From Xenophilus sp. Marseille-Q4582 (GTDB lineage Bacteria; Pseudomonadota; Gammaproteobacteria; Burkholderiales; Burkholderiaceae_C), in assembly GCF_916700565.1 (NCBI RefSeq), contig NZ_CAKAKO010000006.1, positions 620,001 through 684,000 on the forward strand: 64,000 nucleotides of DNA, given 5' to 3'. The notes beneath the pieces were generated by a model. The model was not told the origin of the DNA. It ran no database searches and was given only the letters and a program-made list of their open reading frames with translations. Positions 1-11,428 of this stretch are shown in pieces; the stretch's first letter is position 1; every line of letters begins with the position of its first letter. A program made the translations under genes and the position numbers.

Positions 1-651
1 GGCAAGCTCATCGATTCCGTCTACTCCACGGGCGAGCTGGACCGCTTCCGCACGCGCCTGGAGCGCTCGGCCAACGGCAACAGCACCGAGATCTACATCA
101 GCCACCGCGGCATGATCGAGGTCTACACCAGCCAGCGCCAGGACAACACGACCTGGCAGCCGCGCCCGGTCGACCCAGAACTGGAGACCGAGTTCCTGCG
201 TCGCCTGATGGTCAAGCTCGGCGTGTCGCAGGAGCAGGCCAAGCAGGCCGCCGCCACCGCGGCCGCCGCGCCGCAGCGCACCTCCTCCGTCGCCCAGGTC
301 GGTGGCCAGCCGGTGGTGCAGATCAACGAAGGCTTCGACCGCGCCTGGCGCCGCGTCGGCCTGGCGCTGGACCGCACCGGCTTCACCGTGGAAGACCGCG
401 ACCGCAGCGCGGGGCTGTACTACGTGCGCTACGTGGCGCCCAACCCGGACCGCGAAACGGGCAAGCCCGGCGTCTTCGGCCGCCTCTTCGGCGGCTCGAA
501 GAAGGAAGACGCCAGCCCGCAGAAGTACCGCGTGCAGGTGCGCAGCCAGGGCGAGAACACCACGGTCTCCGTGCTCAGCGACACCGGTGCCCCGGTGCCG
601 GCCGCCACGGCCCAGCGCATCGTGCAGGTGATCGCCGACGATCTGCGCTGA
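1..651 (+). CDS. bamC: BamC (NlpB) outer-membrane assembly lipoprotein, 5' end outside window
   Basis: The reading frame is open from base 1, so the signal peptide and lipobox lie upstream and only about 216 C-terminal residues are present. BamC is a periplasm-facing lipoprotein of the BAM complex that inserts beta-barrel proteins into the outer membrane. The fragment shows the two small BamC repeats: a first ending in the segment SHRGMIEVY, and a second starting near INEGFDRAWRRVGLALDRTGF, joined by an Ala/Gln-rich linker. In this clade bamC normally follows dapA and precedes an MBL-fold hydrolase, as it does here. A strong hairpin terminator follows 35 bases after the stop. Family assignment is confident; the truncation is only the window edge. 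Confidence 0.85.
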   Translation, partial: GKLIDSVYSTGELDRFRTRLERSANGNSTEIYISHRGMIEVYTSQRQDNTTWQPRPVDPELETEFLRRLMVKLGVSQEQAKQAAATAAAAPQRTSSVAQVGGQPVVQINEGFDRAWRRVGLALDRTGFTVEDRDRSAGLYYVRYVAPNPDRETGKPGVFGRLFGGSKKEDASPQKYRVQVRSQGENTTVSVLSDTGAPVPAATAQRIVQVIADDLR

Positions 652-686
652 GGCGCCGGCCGGCCGCGGGCCGCCCAGCCCTCCCG

Positions 687-717
687 GATGCCGGCCCGCG
701 TGCCGGCATCTTCGTTT
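687..717 (+). terminator. Intrinsic terminator after bamC
   Basis: Nine-base perfect stem GATGCCGGC (687-695) pairing with GCCGGCATC (702-710), six-base loop, followed directly by TTCGTTT. It lies 35 bases after the bamC stop and before the next start at 743. Confidence 0.8.
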
Positions 718-742
718 CAAGCCCTCTTCCGATCCTCTTTTC

Positions 743-1519
743 ATGTTGCGCTTTCGCAGCCTGGGCAGTGGCAGCACCGGCAACGGCACGCTGGTCGAAG
801 CCCGCGACGGCACCCGCACCACGCGCCTGCTGGTCGATTGCGGCTTCAACCTGCGCAAGCTGGACCAGCGCCTGGCCCGGCTGGACCTGTGCGCCGCCGA
901 CCTGGACGCCGTCTTCATCACGCACGAGCATGGCGACCACATCGGCTGCGCCCATGCCCTGTCGCAGCGCGACGGCACGGCCGTGTGGATGAGCGAAGGC
1001 ACCTGGCTGGCCACGGGCGCGCCCGACTACGCCGGCAGGCTCCATTTCGCACGCGACGGCCAGACGATCGATGTGGGCGCGATGCAGCTGCTGCCCTTCA
1101 CGGTGCCGCACGACGCCCGCGAGCCGCTGCAACTGCGCTGCACCGACGGCGACCGGCAACTGGGCGTGCTGACGGACCTGGGCCATGCGAGCGCGCACGT
1201 GATGGACCACCTGAGGGGTCTGCACGCCCTCCTGCTCGAATGCAACCACGACCCGGCGCTGCTGGCCGCGTCGCGCTACCCGCCCTTTCTCAAGCACCGC
1301 GTCAGCGGGCGGCACGGCCACCTGTCCAACGGCGCGGCCGCAGAGATCGCTCGGGCCATCCACCACGCCGGCCTACGCCATGTGCTGGCGGCCCACCTGA
1401 GCCAGCAGAACAACCGGCCGGAACTGGCGCGCGCCGCGCTGGCGCTGGGCCTGGGCGCGCAGGAGGCCGACATGCTGACGGCCGATGCGGTCGAGGGCAG
1501 CGACTGGCTGCAGGTCTGA
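743..1519 (+). CDS. MBL-fold metallo-hydrolase (YycJ/WalJ-like)
   Basis: A 258-residue cytoplasmic protein of the metallo-beta-lactamase fold. The metal-binding signature HEHGDH is at residues 61-66, and further conserved His/Asp positions occur in VLTDLGHA and LLLECNHD. The N-terminal strand LRFRSLGSGSTGNGTLV matches the YycJ/WalJ subgroup, whose members are thought to act on nucleic acids or phosphoesters. The substrate here cannot be read from sequence. The ATG at 743 fits the family N-terminus closely. It follows the bamC terminator, so it is probably transcribed separately. Confidence 0.85.
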   Translation: MLRFRSLGSGSTGNGTLVEARDGTRTTRLLVDCGFNLRKLDQRLARLDLCAADLDAVFITHEHGDHIGCAHALSQRDGTAVWMSEGTWLATGAPDYAGRLHFARDGQTIDVGAMQLLPFTVPHDAREPLQLRCTDGDRQLGVLTDLGHASAHVMDHLRGLHALLLECNHDPALLAASRYPPFLKHRVSGRHGHLSNGAAAEIARAIHHAGLRHVLAAHLSQQNNRPELARAALALGLGAQEADMLTADAVEGSDWLQV

Positions 1520-1598
1520 GGATGCACCGTCCGGCCCCCTGGCGGGCGCCGAGGCCGCCCCCAGGCGCCGGTTGTGGGGCGCGCCCCGTGCCCCCCGA

Positions 1599-1916
1599 TC
1601 AGGGCTTCTTCTCTTCGGCGGGCGGCGTGGCCGCGGTCGCGCCTTCGCCATCGCCTGGGGTGGGCGCGGGCGTGGCCGCCCCCGATTGCGGCGTGCCGCT
1701 CTGGGCGTCGGTGCCCGGCGCGGTGGTGGCGCCCGGCGCCGGCGTCATGCCTGGTGCCGGCGATGCGGGCGCCGGATCCGGCGTGGGCACGGCCGCGGGA
1801 GAGCTCGGCGATGGGGTGGGCGTGGGCGAGACCGGTGCATCGCTGCGCTCACCGCAGGCCACGAGGGCGGATGCGCCCAGCAGGGCGATGCAGAGAGCGG
1901 AAGTGGTGCTGCGCAT
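1599..1916 (-). CDS. Small Pro/Ala/Thr-rich lipoprotein, function unknown
   Basis: About 105 residues. The N-terminus has a classical lipoprotein signal, with hydrophobic ALCIALLGASA followed by the lipobox LVAC. The rest is a low-complexity Pro/Ala/Thr/Ser/Gly tail without a recognisable fold, as in an unstructured envelope spacer. The start at 1916 was chosen over longer in-frame alternatives because an AAGGAG ribosome-binding site lies just upstream of it and the signal peptide begins there. It converges with the MBL hydrolase. I do not recognise a family; only the exported lipoprotein nature is supported. Confidence 0.7.
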   Translation of the reverse strand: MRSTTSALCIALLGASALVACGERSDAPVSPTPTPSPSSPAAVPTPDPAPASPAPGMTPAPGATTAPGTDAQSGTPQSGAATPAPTPGDGEGATAATPPAEEKKP

Positions 1917-2014
1917 GTCGAGACTCCTTGATGAAAACGCAAAGAATATGCGCTTCATCTTGGCCGCGGGGGGCGCTGCGGTCCACCCATGCAGCAGCCT
2001 TTCGCGGCCTTCGC

Positions 2015-2539
2015 CTACAGGCCCAGCACCGACGCCGCGAAGGCCGGCCGGCCTTGTTGAAAACATTCGTCAAGCGCATGTCGCAATGCAACGCGCGCGG
2101 CCGGTTCGGCGCTGCTCACGCCACGGCTGCGCAGCGCGTCGATGCGGTGGACGATGCCTTGCGGCGTCCACAGCGCACTGGGCACCTCGGGCGCGCCGGC
2201 GCCGCTGCAGGCCCGGCAATGGATGAGCGGGTCCCACAGCCGCCGCCAGTGCACGAAGCGCGCATGCGAGCGCTGGAAGACGTCGAAATGCGCGGCCACC
2301 AGCCGCAAACTGCGCCCGCTCGCGGCCCAGGCCTGCAAGGATTCGGCCACGGCGCGCTCGCCCAGCGGCCAGTCGGCGAAGTCGGGGTCGCTGAAGACCA
2401 TTTCCCGCCAGCCCTGCCCGGCCGCGGCCGCCAGCACTTCGCGCACGCGGGCCGCAAATTCGCTCGGGCCATCGATCCGGCCTTGGGGCCAGGCCCAGGG
2501 CGCTCCGGCCGCGGGCGTGAGCGTGCGATCAGCCGGCAT
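2015..2539 (-). CDS. Conserved-looking hypothetical protein downstream of RoxA-like gene
   Basis: A 174-residue soluble protein with no signal peptide or membrane segment. It reads as a compact alpha/beta domain (SDPDFADWPLGERAVAESLQAW, then LRLVAAHFDVFQRSHARFVHWRRLWDPLIHCR) rich in Trp, Arg and His. The Asp/His/Arg-rich core gives no clear catalytic signature. Its ATG at 2539 overlaps the last 11 bases of the JmjC oxygenase gene, which implies translational coupling and a shared message. I do not recognise the family. A role tied to the upstream oxygenase is inference from the overlap only. Confidence 0.65.
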   Translation of the reverse strand: MPADRTLTPAAGAPWAWPQGRIDGPSEFAARVREVLAAAAGQGWREMVFSDPDFADWPLGERAVAESLQAWAASGRSLRLVAAHFDVFQRSHARFVHWRRLWDPLIHCRACSGAGAPEVPSALWTPQGIVHRIDALRSRGVSSAEPAARVALRHALDECFQQGRPAFAASVLGL

Positions 2540-3677
2540 GGACCCAGCCCGCCTCGCACCATTCGGCCACCAGCGCCCGGGCATCGGCGCTCGCGCGCGC
2601 GAACTCGGCGGCGCTGAGCGCGCGCTGGTCGGCCAGCCGCCGCATGAGCGTGGCGTCGCGGCCGGCGGCGCGGTAGCTCTCGCCGTTGATGAACACATGG
2701 CGGGCGTCGTAGAGCATGCGCGTGCGGCGGTCCAGGCGCAGCCCTTGGCCCGGTTGCGGCGCTTCACCGTCGTCGAACCAGACATGCACCTTGGGCTCGG
2801 TCAGCGACTCGCCAAGCGCGCAGTCGATGGTGCCGTCCTGCGCCAGCGCGGCGCGCACCGCCCCGCGCGCGAAAGCCTGCAGTGTTTCGGGAATGCGGGC
2901 CGGCGCCGCGACCGGCGCCTGGCCCGCGTCGCCATAGCGGCGGCCGCTCATGCCGGCGGTCTGCGGCGCGTCGTCTTCCTCGTCGCCCGCCTCGGCGATG
3001 CGCGTCAGCAGGTCCACGGCCAGCTCGTGCGCGGCCGGCGAACGCAGGCCGATGGAATAGGTCATGCAGTCGCCGCCCACGGCGATGCCGTCATGGGCAT
3101 AGCGCGGCGGCAGGTACAGCATGTCGCCGGGCTCCAGCACCCAGGTCTGCTCGGGCTCGAAATGCGCCAGCACCTTCAGCGGCAGGCCTTCGCGCAGCGT
3201 CAGGTCCTTCTGCCGGCCGATGCGCCATTCGCGCCGGCCGCTGGCCTGCAAGAGGAACACGTCGTAGCTGTCGAAATGCGGGCCCACGCCGCCGCCATCG
3301 CTGGCATAGCTGATCATCAGGTCGTCCAGCCGCGCATCGGGCAGGAAGCGGAAGGCCTGCATGAGCCCGTGGGCGGCCTCGTCGTGCAGGTCCACGCCCT
3401 GCACCAGCAGCGTCCATTCGCGGCGCGTGAGCGGCGGCAGCGCGCGCCGCGGCACCGGGCCCTGGCGCAGGCTCCAGCCTTTCTTGGCGTCGTGCGCGAT
3501 CAGGCGGCTTTCCACGTCCTCGCGCGCGGCCAGCTCGAAAAGGGTGCTGCGCGGCACGGGCGCCGTGAACCCGGGCAGGGCCTGCCGCACCAGCAGCGGC
3601 TTCTTCTGCCAATGGCGGCGCATGAATTGCGCCGGGCTCAGGCCGCCCAGCAGCGGCATCGGTGAATGAAGGTCCAT
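2529..3677 (-). CDS. JmjC/cupin-8 oxygenase, RoxA-like (ribosomal protein L16 arginine hydroxylase family)
   Basis: A 382-residue JmjC-type 2-oxoglutarate/Fe(II) oxygenase. The iron-binding HxD is in GVGPHFDSYDVFLLQ, and the distal histidine lies in the later segment LYLPPRYAHDGIAV. The N-terminal LGGLSPAQFMRRHWQKKPLLVRQA and the C-terminal winged-helix-like part match the YcfD/RoxA family, which hydroxylates an arginine of ribosomal protein L16 in E. coli. The frame stays open upstream, but the start at 3677 is preferred because it begins the conserved N-terminus and stops the gene invading the divergent SlyD-like gene. Target specificity is inferred from family. Confidence 0.85.
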   Translation of the reverse strand: MDLHSPMPLLGGLSPAQFMRRHWQKKPLLVRQALPGFTAPVPRSTLFELAAREDVESRLIAHDAKKGWSLRQGPVPRRALPPLTRREWTLLVQGVDLHDEAAHGLMQAFRFLPDARLDDLMISYASDGGGVGPHFDSYDVFLLQASGRREWRIGRQKDLTLREGLPLKVLAHFEPEQTWVLEPGDMLYLPPRYAHDGIAVGGDCMTYSIGLRSPAAHELAVDLLTRIAEAGDEEDDAPQTAGMSGRRYGDAGQAPVAAPARIPETLQAFARGAVRAALAQDGTIDCALGESLTEPKVHVWFDDGEAPQPGQGLRLDRRTRMLYDARHVFINGESYRAAGRDATLMRRLADQRALSAAEFARASADARALVAEWCEAGWVHAG

Positions 3678-3693
3678 GGGAGAATTCTCCCCC
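3678..3693. promoter_or_regulatory. Sixteen-base palindromic gap between divergent start codons
   Basis: The minus-strand ATG ends at 3678 and the plus-strand ATG begins at 3694. The gap GGGAGAATTCTCCCCC is a near-perfect palindrome that supplies a GGAG-like ribosome-binding site to both genes. The palindrome extends into both start codons (CCATGGGAG and CTCCCCCATGG). Both promoters must therefore lie inside the opposing coding sequences. Confidence 0.6.
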
Positions 3694-4218
3694 ATGGACA
3701 TCACTCCCCAATGCGTGGTCGGCCTGACCTGGACCCTGAAAGACACCCTGGGCGACGAGCTGGACGTGCTCGACGATCCGGTGGAATTCCTGGTCGGCGG
3801 CAACGACCTGCTGCAGGCCATCGAAGACGCCCTGCAGGGCCACGGCGTCGGTGCGCGCGTGCAGTTGCACCTGGAGCCCGAACAGGCGTTCGGCGATTTC
3901 GACGACCAGCTGCTCTTCCTGGAGCCGCGCGCCCTCTTCCCCAAGGAGGTGGCCGAAGGCATGACCTTCGAAGGCGCCGCCCTGCCCGCCGGCGTCAGCC
4001 CGGACATTCCCAAGGACGCGATCTACACCGTGGCCGAGATCTACCCCGACCATCTGGTGCTGGACGGCAACCACCCGCTGGCCGGCATCGCGCTGCGCAT
4101 CGACATCACGGTGCGCTCGGTGCGCGAAGCCACCGAGGAAGAGATCGGCCGCGGCACCACCGGCACCGGCTTCTTCCGCTTCGAGCCCATGGCGCCCGGC
4201 GGCGATTCGCTGCACTGA
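3694..4218 (+). CDS. FKBP-type peptidyl-prolyl cis-trans isomerase, SlyD-like
   Basis: A 174-residue protein with the SlyD arrangement: FKBP strand GLTWTLKDTLGDELDVLDDPVEFLVGG, helix DLLQAIEDALQGHGVGARV, then an inserted-in-flap segment starting at PEQAFGDFDDQLLFLEPRALFP. SlyD-type enzymes isomerise X-Pro bonds and act as folding helpers. The His/Cys-rich metal tail of E. coli SlyD is absent; the protein ends in MAPGGDSLH. An in-frame ATG at 3676 exists, but the one at 3694 matches the family N-terminus and sits ten bases after a GGAG. It is divergent from the RoxA-like gene across a 16-base gap, suggesting shared control. Confidence 0.85.
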   Translation: MDITPQCVVGLTWTLKDTLGDELDVLDDPVEFLVGGNDLLQAIEDALQGHGVGARVQLHLEPEQAFGDFDDQLLFLEPRALFPKEVAEGMTFEGAALPAGVSPDIPKDAIYTVAEIYPDHLVLDGNHPLAGIALRIDITVRSVREATEEEIGRGTTGTGFFRFEPMAPGGDSLH

Positions 4219-4240
4219 GCGCCGACACTCCCGCGCGGCT

Positions 4241-4798
4241 TCAATACCGCGAGATCTGGCCGTTGTCGATGCGCACGCGGTCCCCCACGCGCAGGTCGCC
4301 CGGGTGCGGCACGTCGAAGACCCGCCATTCGCCACGGTCGGTCTGGATGGAGATGCGGTAGCTCTCGTAGGCGCGCGGCGCGTTGTGCTGCGATTCGATG
4401 GCGTTGCCCAGCAGCGCGCCGCCGATCAGGCCGAGCGCCGTGGCCGCGGCGCGGCCCGAGCCCTGGCCGAACTGGTTGCCCACGACGCCGCCGATCACGC
4501 CACCCGCGACGGCACCGCCACCGGAGGTGCCGTAGCCCGGCCGTTCGCTGCGCAGCACGTCGATGTTCGCCACGTGGCCGTACTCGAGGGCGCCGTAGGG
4601 CGCCACCTGCGCCGGATAGGCATGGCGGGGCGGCGGCTGGTAGGGATAGGTGCTCTGGTGGTACGGCGGCGGCGTGACCACGCAGGCGCTCAGCGCGGCC
4701 ACGGCCGACAGCACCGCGCCCAGGCGCAGCCAGCGCCGCGCGCGCACTGAAAGTGGAAGGCGCGACGCATCGCGCGAAGAAGAAACGGGTGCGGGCAT
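4241..4798 (-). CDS. Glycine-zipper 2TM lipoprotein (SlyB/Pcp-like)
   Basis: A 185-residue protein with an N-terminal signal ending in the lipobox ALSAC, so it is expected to be lipid-anchored. A Tyr/Pro-rich linker follows. The core is a glycine zipper, GGGAVAGGVIGGVVGNQFGQGSG then ATALGLIGGALLGNAIE, typical of outer-membrane 17 kDa-antigen/SlyB-type lipoproteins. The C-terminal part (YRISIQTDRGEWRVFDVPHPGDLRVGDRVRIDNGQI) is the small beta domain common in this group. The start at 4798 is set by a good AAGGAGGC just upstream. It converges on the SlyD-like gene with a 22-base gap. A second glycine-zipper lipoprotein lies at 25040. Confidence 0.8.
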   Translation of the reverse strand: MPAPVSSSRDASRLPLSVRARRWLRLGAVLSAVAALSACVVTPPPYHQSTYPYQPPPRHAYPAQVAPYGALEYGHVANIDVLRSERPGYGTSGGGAVAGGVIGGVVGNQFGQGSGRAAATALGLIGGALLGNAIESQHNAPRAYESYRISIQTDRGEWRVFDVPHPGDLRVGDRVRIDNGQISRY

Positions 4799-4974
4799 GC
4801 AAGCCTCCTTGTCGCGCAGGGGCGCGCCCGGAAGGTGCGCCCCTGCATGTCCTTTGCTCGAACGCGGCCACGCAGGGCGTGGATGACGCCGCCTCCGTGG
4901 CCGGTATGGGCCTTGGAGCCGCCGGACCGCGGCCCGGTTCCCCGCCCCCGCCCGGCCCGGCCCGCGCAAACGTA

Positions 4975-5424
4975 TCAGGCCGTACCGGTGGAGCCGTAGC
5001 CGCCCGCGCCCCGCGCGCTGGCGGCGGCGAAATCCTCCACGACCTGGAACTGCGCCTGCACCACCGGCACGATGACCAGCTGCGCCAGCCGCTCCATGGG
5101 CTGCAGCGTGAAGGCGCTCTGGCTGCGGTTCCAGGCACTGACCTTGAGCTCGCCCTGGTAGTCACTGTCGATCAGGCCGACCAGGTTGCCCAGCACGATG
5201 CCGTGTTTGTGGCCCAGGCCCGAGCGCGGCAGGATCAGCGCCGCGTAGCCCGGGTCGGCCAGGTGAATGGCGAGGCCAGTGCCGACCAGCTCGCAGGCGC
5301 CCGGCGCCAGGGTCAGCGGCGCGTCCAGGCAGGCGCGCAGGTCCAGGCCGGCGCTGCCGGGCGTGGCATAGCGCGGGAGTTCGTCCTTCATGCGTGCATC
5401 GAGCACGCGCACATCGATCATCAT
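4975..5424 (-). CDS. dut: Deoxyuridine 5'-triphosphate nucleotidohydrolase (dUTPase)
   Basis: A 149-residue trimeric-type dUTPase, the normal bacterial length. It hydrolyses dUTP to dUMP and diphosphate, keeping uracil out of DNA and feeding dTMP synthesis. All five motifs are visible: [42 protein letters not shown] and the C-terminal [11 protein letters not shown]. Two adjacent ATG codons occur at the start; the upstream one (5424) is used because AGGATG lies at suitable distance. It lies downstream of coaBC on the same strand with a 68-base gap, the usual coaBC-dut order. Confidence 0.95.
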   Translation of the reverse strand: MMIDVRVLDARMKDELPRYATPGSAGLDLRACLDAPLTLAPGACELVGTGLAIHLADPGYAALILPRSGLGHKHGIVLGNLVGLIDSDYQGELKVSAWNRSQSAFTLQPMERLAQLVIVPVVQAQFQVVEDFAAASARGAGGYGSTGTA

Positions 5425-5492
5425 GGAAGCATCCTGGGCCTGCCGCTTTGCGCCGCTGCGCTGCAGGCCGTCAAGTGAGGAAGGGAAAAAGC

Positions 5493-6713
5493 TCAGCGGC
5501 CCCGCGGCAGGCGCGCCGCGATCTCGGCCACCAGTTCGCGCGCCAGCTGCAGCTTGGGCGCGCGCGGCAGCTCGCGAACACCGTCGGCATCGACCAGCAG
5601 CAGCGCGTTGTCGTCCTGGCCGAAGGTCAGCGGCCCGATGTTGCCCACCAGCAGCGGAATGCCCTTGCGTGCGCGCTTGGCCTTCGCATGCTCGGCCAGG
5701 TTCTCGCTTTCGGCCGCGAAGCCCACGCAGAAGAGCGCGCCGCCGCGCGCGCGCTCGCCCTGCGCCACGGTGGCCAGGATGTCGGGGTTCTCGACGAAAT
5801 GCAGCACCGGCGTGACGCCGCTGCCGTCCTTCTTGATCTTGTGCTCGGCCTGCGTCGCGGGGCGCCAGTCGGCCACCGCGGCCGTGGCCACGAAGACGGC
5901 GGCCTGCGCCGTGGCCGCCTGCGTGGCCTGCAGCATCTGCTGCGCCGAGGTCACGTCCACGCGCTGCACGCCGCGCGGCGTGGGCAGGTGCACGGGGCCG
6001 GCGATCAGCGTGACCTGGGCGCCGGCTTCGCGCGCGGCCCGGGCGACGGCAAAACCCATCTTGCCCGAGGAGTGGTTGGTGATGCCGCGGATCGGGTCCA
6101 GCGCCTCGAAGGTGGGGCCGGCCGTGACCACCACGTGGCGGCCCGCCAGCACCTGGGGCTGGAAATGCGCCACGATTTCCTCCAGCAGTTCGGCGGCTTC
6201 GAGCATGCGGCCGTCGCCATGCTCGCCGCAGGCCTGCCAGCCCTGCCCCACGCCCAGCACGCGCGCGCCGTCGGCGTCGATCTGGCGCAGGTTGCGCTGC
6301 GTGGCCGGGTGGGCCCACATTTCGCGGTTCATGGCCGGCGCGACGAGCAGGCCCACGCGCTGCGCAGGCCGCGCCAGGCACATCAGGCTCAGCAGCTCGT
6401 CGGAGCGGCCCTGCGCCAGCCGCGCGATGAAGTCGGCGCTGGCCGGCGCCAGCACGATCACGTCGGCCTCGCGGCCGAGGTCGATGTGCGGCATGTTGTT
6501 GGGCTGGCGCGCGTCCCACTGCGACGTGAAAACCGGCCGCCCCGAGAGGGCCTGCATCGTCACGGGCGTGATGAACTGTGCCGCCGCCTCGGTCATGACC
6601 ACCTGCACCGTGGCGCCGGCCTTGACCAGCAGCCGGCACAGTTCGGCCGATTTGTAGCAGGCCACGCCCCCCGTGAGCCCCAGAACGATGTGCTTGCCTG
6701 CGAGATCTTGCAT
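5493..6713 (-). CDS. coaBC: Bifunctional phosphopantothenoylcysteine decarboxylase / phosphopantothenate-cysteine ligase
   Basis: A 406-residue fusion enzyme of coenzyme A synthesis. The N-terminal flavoprotein decarboxylase half begins [19 protein letters not shown] and contains the histidine segment NNMPHIDLG and PAMNREMW. The C-terminal ligase half starts at [27 protein letters not shown] and continues through VADWRPA and the lysine-rich AEHKIKKDG. An upstream in-frame ATG exists, but [10 protein letters not shown] at 6713 matches the family start. The intergenic region towards pyrG holds a perfect 11-bp inverted repeat that would lie in its leader or promoter. Probably transcribed with dut. 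Confidence 0.95.
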   Translation of the reverse strand: MQDLAGKHIVLGLTGGVACYKSAELCRLLVKAGATVQVVMTEAAAQFITPVTMQALSGRPVFTSQWDARQPNNMPHIDLGREADVIVLAPASADFIARLAQGRSDELLSLMCLARPAQRVGLLVAPAMNREMWAHPATQRNLRQIDADGARVLGVGQGWQACGEHGDGRMLEAAELLEEIVAHFQPQVLAGRHVVVTAGPTFEALDPIRGITNHSSGKMGFAVARAAREAGAQVTLIAGPVHLPTPRGVQRVDVTSAQQMLQATQAATAQAAVFVATAAVADWRPATQAEHKIKKDGSGVTPVLHFVENPDILATVAQGERARGGALFCVGFAAESENLAEHAKAKRARKGIPLLVGNIGPLTFGQDDNALLLVDADGVRELPRAPKLQLARELVAEIAARLPRGR

Positions 6714-6729
6714 GGCGCGCAATGTAGCA

Positions 6730-6756
6730 GCGCACGCATGCAGGCCATGCGTGCGC
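6730..6756. promoter_or_regulatory. Perfect 11-bp inverted repeat in the coaBC/pyrG divergent region
   Basis: Arms GCGCACGCATG (6730-6740) and CATGCGTGCGC (6746-6756) are separated by five bases. It ends 17 bases upstream of the coaBC start and 28 bases before the pyrG -10 element. It could be an operator for either gene or a hairpin in the coaBC leader. The sequence alone does not decide. Confidence 0.5.
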
Positions 6757-6783
6757 CCCCAAGAAGGGAATGTAGGCGACACC

Positions 6784-6789
6784 TATAAT
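6784..6789 (+). promoter_or_regulatory. -10 element of the pyrG promoter
   Basis: A consensus TATAAT lies 41 bases before the pyrG ATG. No convincing TTGACA-like -35 is found at 16-18 bases upstream, so activity may depend on an activator. Confidence 0.65.
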
Positions 6790-6827
6790 CCGCATTTCCC
6801 ACTGCCGAACCTGCGCGTTCGCATTAG

Positions 6828-8501
<1,674 letters not shown>

Positions 8502-8545
8502 ACGCGTCGGCCCGCTTTCCCTCTTCCCTCACGAGCAGAGCCACG

Positions 8546-9403
8546 ATGAAACTGTGCGGCTTCGAGGTCGGCTTGGACCGGCCCTTCTTCCTCATCGCCG
8601 GCCCCTGCGTGGTCGAGTCCGAACAGCTGCAGCTCGACACCGCTGGCCAGCTCCAGGAGATCACGGCCGCGCTGGGTATCCCCTTCATCTTCAAGAGCAG
8701 CTTCGACAAGGCCAACCGCTCCTCGGGCACCAGCTTCCGTGGCCCGGGCCGCGACAAGGGCCTGGAGATCCTGGCCAAGGTCAAGCGCGAACTGGGCCTG
8801 CCGGTGCTCACCGACGTGCACACCGAAGAGGACATCACCGAAGCCGCCAAGGTGGTCGACGTGCTGCAGACGCCCGCCTTCCTGTGCCGCCAGACCGACT
8901 TCATCCGCGCCGCGGCGCAGTCGGGCAAGCCGGTGAACATCAAGAAGGGCCAGTTCCTCGCGCCGCACGACATGAAGAACGTGATCGACAAGGCACGCGC
9001 GGCGGCGAAGGAAGCGGGCCTGCCCGAAGACAGCTTCATGGCCTGCGAACGCGGTGCCAGCTTCGGCTACAACAATCTCGTGTCGGACATGCGCGGCCTG
9101 GCCATCATGCGCGAGACCGGGGCGCCCGTGGTCTTCGACGCCACCCATTCCGTGCAGCTGCCAGGTGGCCAGGGCACCAGCTCGGGCGGCCAGCGCGAAT
9201 TCGTGCCCGTGCTCTCGCGCGCGGCCGTGGCCGTGGGCGTGGCGGGCCTGTTCATGGAAACGCACCCCGACCCGAACAAGGCCCTCTCCGACGGCCCCAA
9301 CGCCGTGCCGCTCAGGCACATGAAGGCCCTGCTGGAAATGCTGGTCGAGTTCGACCGCGTGACCAAGAAGAACGGCTTCCTCGAAGACCGCTTCCAGGCC
9401 TGA
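8546..9403 (+). CDS. kdsA: 3-deoxy-D-manno-octulosonate-8-phosphate synthase
   Basis: A 285-residue KDO-8-P synthase. It condenses phosphoenolpyruvate with arabinose-5-phosphate, the first committed step of KDO synthesis for lipopolysaccharide. Characteristic segments are [70 protein letters not shown] and [19 protein letters not shown]. The start at 8546 gives the normal length. It lies 44 bases after pyrG and 46 before the DUF1330 gene, consistent with one transcript. Confidence 0.96.
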   Translation: MKLCGFEVGLDRPFFLIAGPCVVESEQLQLDTAGQLQEITAALGIPFIFKSSFDKANRSSGTSFRGPGRDKGLEILAKVKRELGLPVLTDVHTEEDITEAAKVVDVLQTPAFLCRQTDFIRAAAQSGKPVNIKKGQFLAPHDMKNVIDKARAAAKEAGLPEDSFMACERGASFGYNNLVSDMRGLAIMRETGAPVVFDATHSVQLPGGQGTSSGGQREFVPVLSRAAVAVGVAGLFMETHPDPNKALSDGPNAVPLRHMKALLEMLVEFDRVTKKNGFLEDRFQA

Positions 9404-9449
9404 ACGCCCGCCTCTCCCGGCCCCTCCTTCCCTTCCATTCCGCCAGACC

Positions 9450-9740
9450 ATGAGCAGCGCCTACATCATCGCCAACGTCGAAGTCACGAACCCCACGCAG
9501 TACGAGGAGTACAAGAAGTGGTCCACGGCCGCCATGCAGGCGCACGGGGCCGAGGTCTGCGTGCGCGGCGGCAAGGTGGAAGTGCTGGAAGGCGACTGGG
9601 CGCCCCAGCGCATCGTGATCCTCAAGTTCCCCAGCGTCGAAGCGGCCAAGGCCTTCGACGCCTCCCCCGAGTACGGCAAGGCGCGCGCGGCGCGCCAGGG
9701 CGCAGCCATCATGCGCATGATCGTCGTCGAAGGCGTCTGA
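9450..9740 (+). CDS. DUF1330 family protein
   Basis: A 96-residue ferredoxin-like (dimeric alpha+beta barrel) protein. Family marks are AYIIANVEVTNPTQYEEYKKWSTAAM at the N-terminus, GGKVEVLEGDWAPQRIVILKFPS in the middle and ASPEYGKARAAR near the C-terminus. The biochemical role of DUF1330 proteins is not established. It sits between kdsA and eno in the same orientation; its stop is only 24 bases from the eno start, suggesting co-transcription. Confidence 0.88.
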   Translation: MSSAYIIANVEVTNPTQYEEYKKWSTAAMQAHGAEVCVRGGKVEVLEGDWAPQRIVILKFPSVEAAKAFDASPEYGKARAARQGAAIMRMIVVEGV

Positions 9741-11051
<1,311 letters not shown>

Positions 11052-11097
11052 AGCAGCGACGTTCTCCCCTCTCCTTCCTGCGTGACCGAGTCGCACC

Positions 11098-11376
11098 ATG
11101 CGCTCCCGCTTCGTCGTGCCCCTCGTGCTGGTCCTGCTGCTGCTGTTCCTGCAGGTGCAGTTGTGGACCGGGCGCGGCAGCGTGCCGGAGGTCTCGCAGT
11201 TGCGCCACAAGCTCGAGGCCCAGCAGGACGCCAATGCCAAGGCGCAGCTCACCAACGAGCGGCTGGCCTCCGAGGTCAAGGACCTGCAGGAAGGCATCGA
11301 GATGGTGGAAGAACGCGCGCGCCAGGAACTGGGCATGGTCAAGCCCAACGAAGTCCTGGTGCAGATCGCCAAGTGA
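11098..11376 (+). CDS. ftsB: Cell-division protein FtsB
   Basis: A 92-residue bitopic membrane protein. Residues 6-21 (VVPLVLVLLLLFLQVQ) form one membrane segment. The following part (VPEVSQLRHKLEAQQDANAKAQLTNERLASEVKDLQ) is a heptad-patterned coiled coil, and the tail GIEMVEERARQELGMVKPNEVLVQI is the conserved FtsB end that contacts FtsQ. FtsB forms the FtsQLB divisome complex. Position directly after eno is the usual one. Confidence 0.93.
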   Translation: MRSRFVVPLVLVLLLLFLQVQLWTGRGSVPEVSQLRHKLEAQQDANAKAQLTNERLASEVKDLQEGIEMVEERARQELGMVKPNEVLVQIAK

Positions 11377-11428
11377 GCCGCGTGCGCCGCCGGGCGCGCA
11401 CGCGCGCTTCGCGGCAGTTCCCGGCCGC

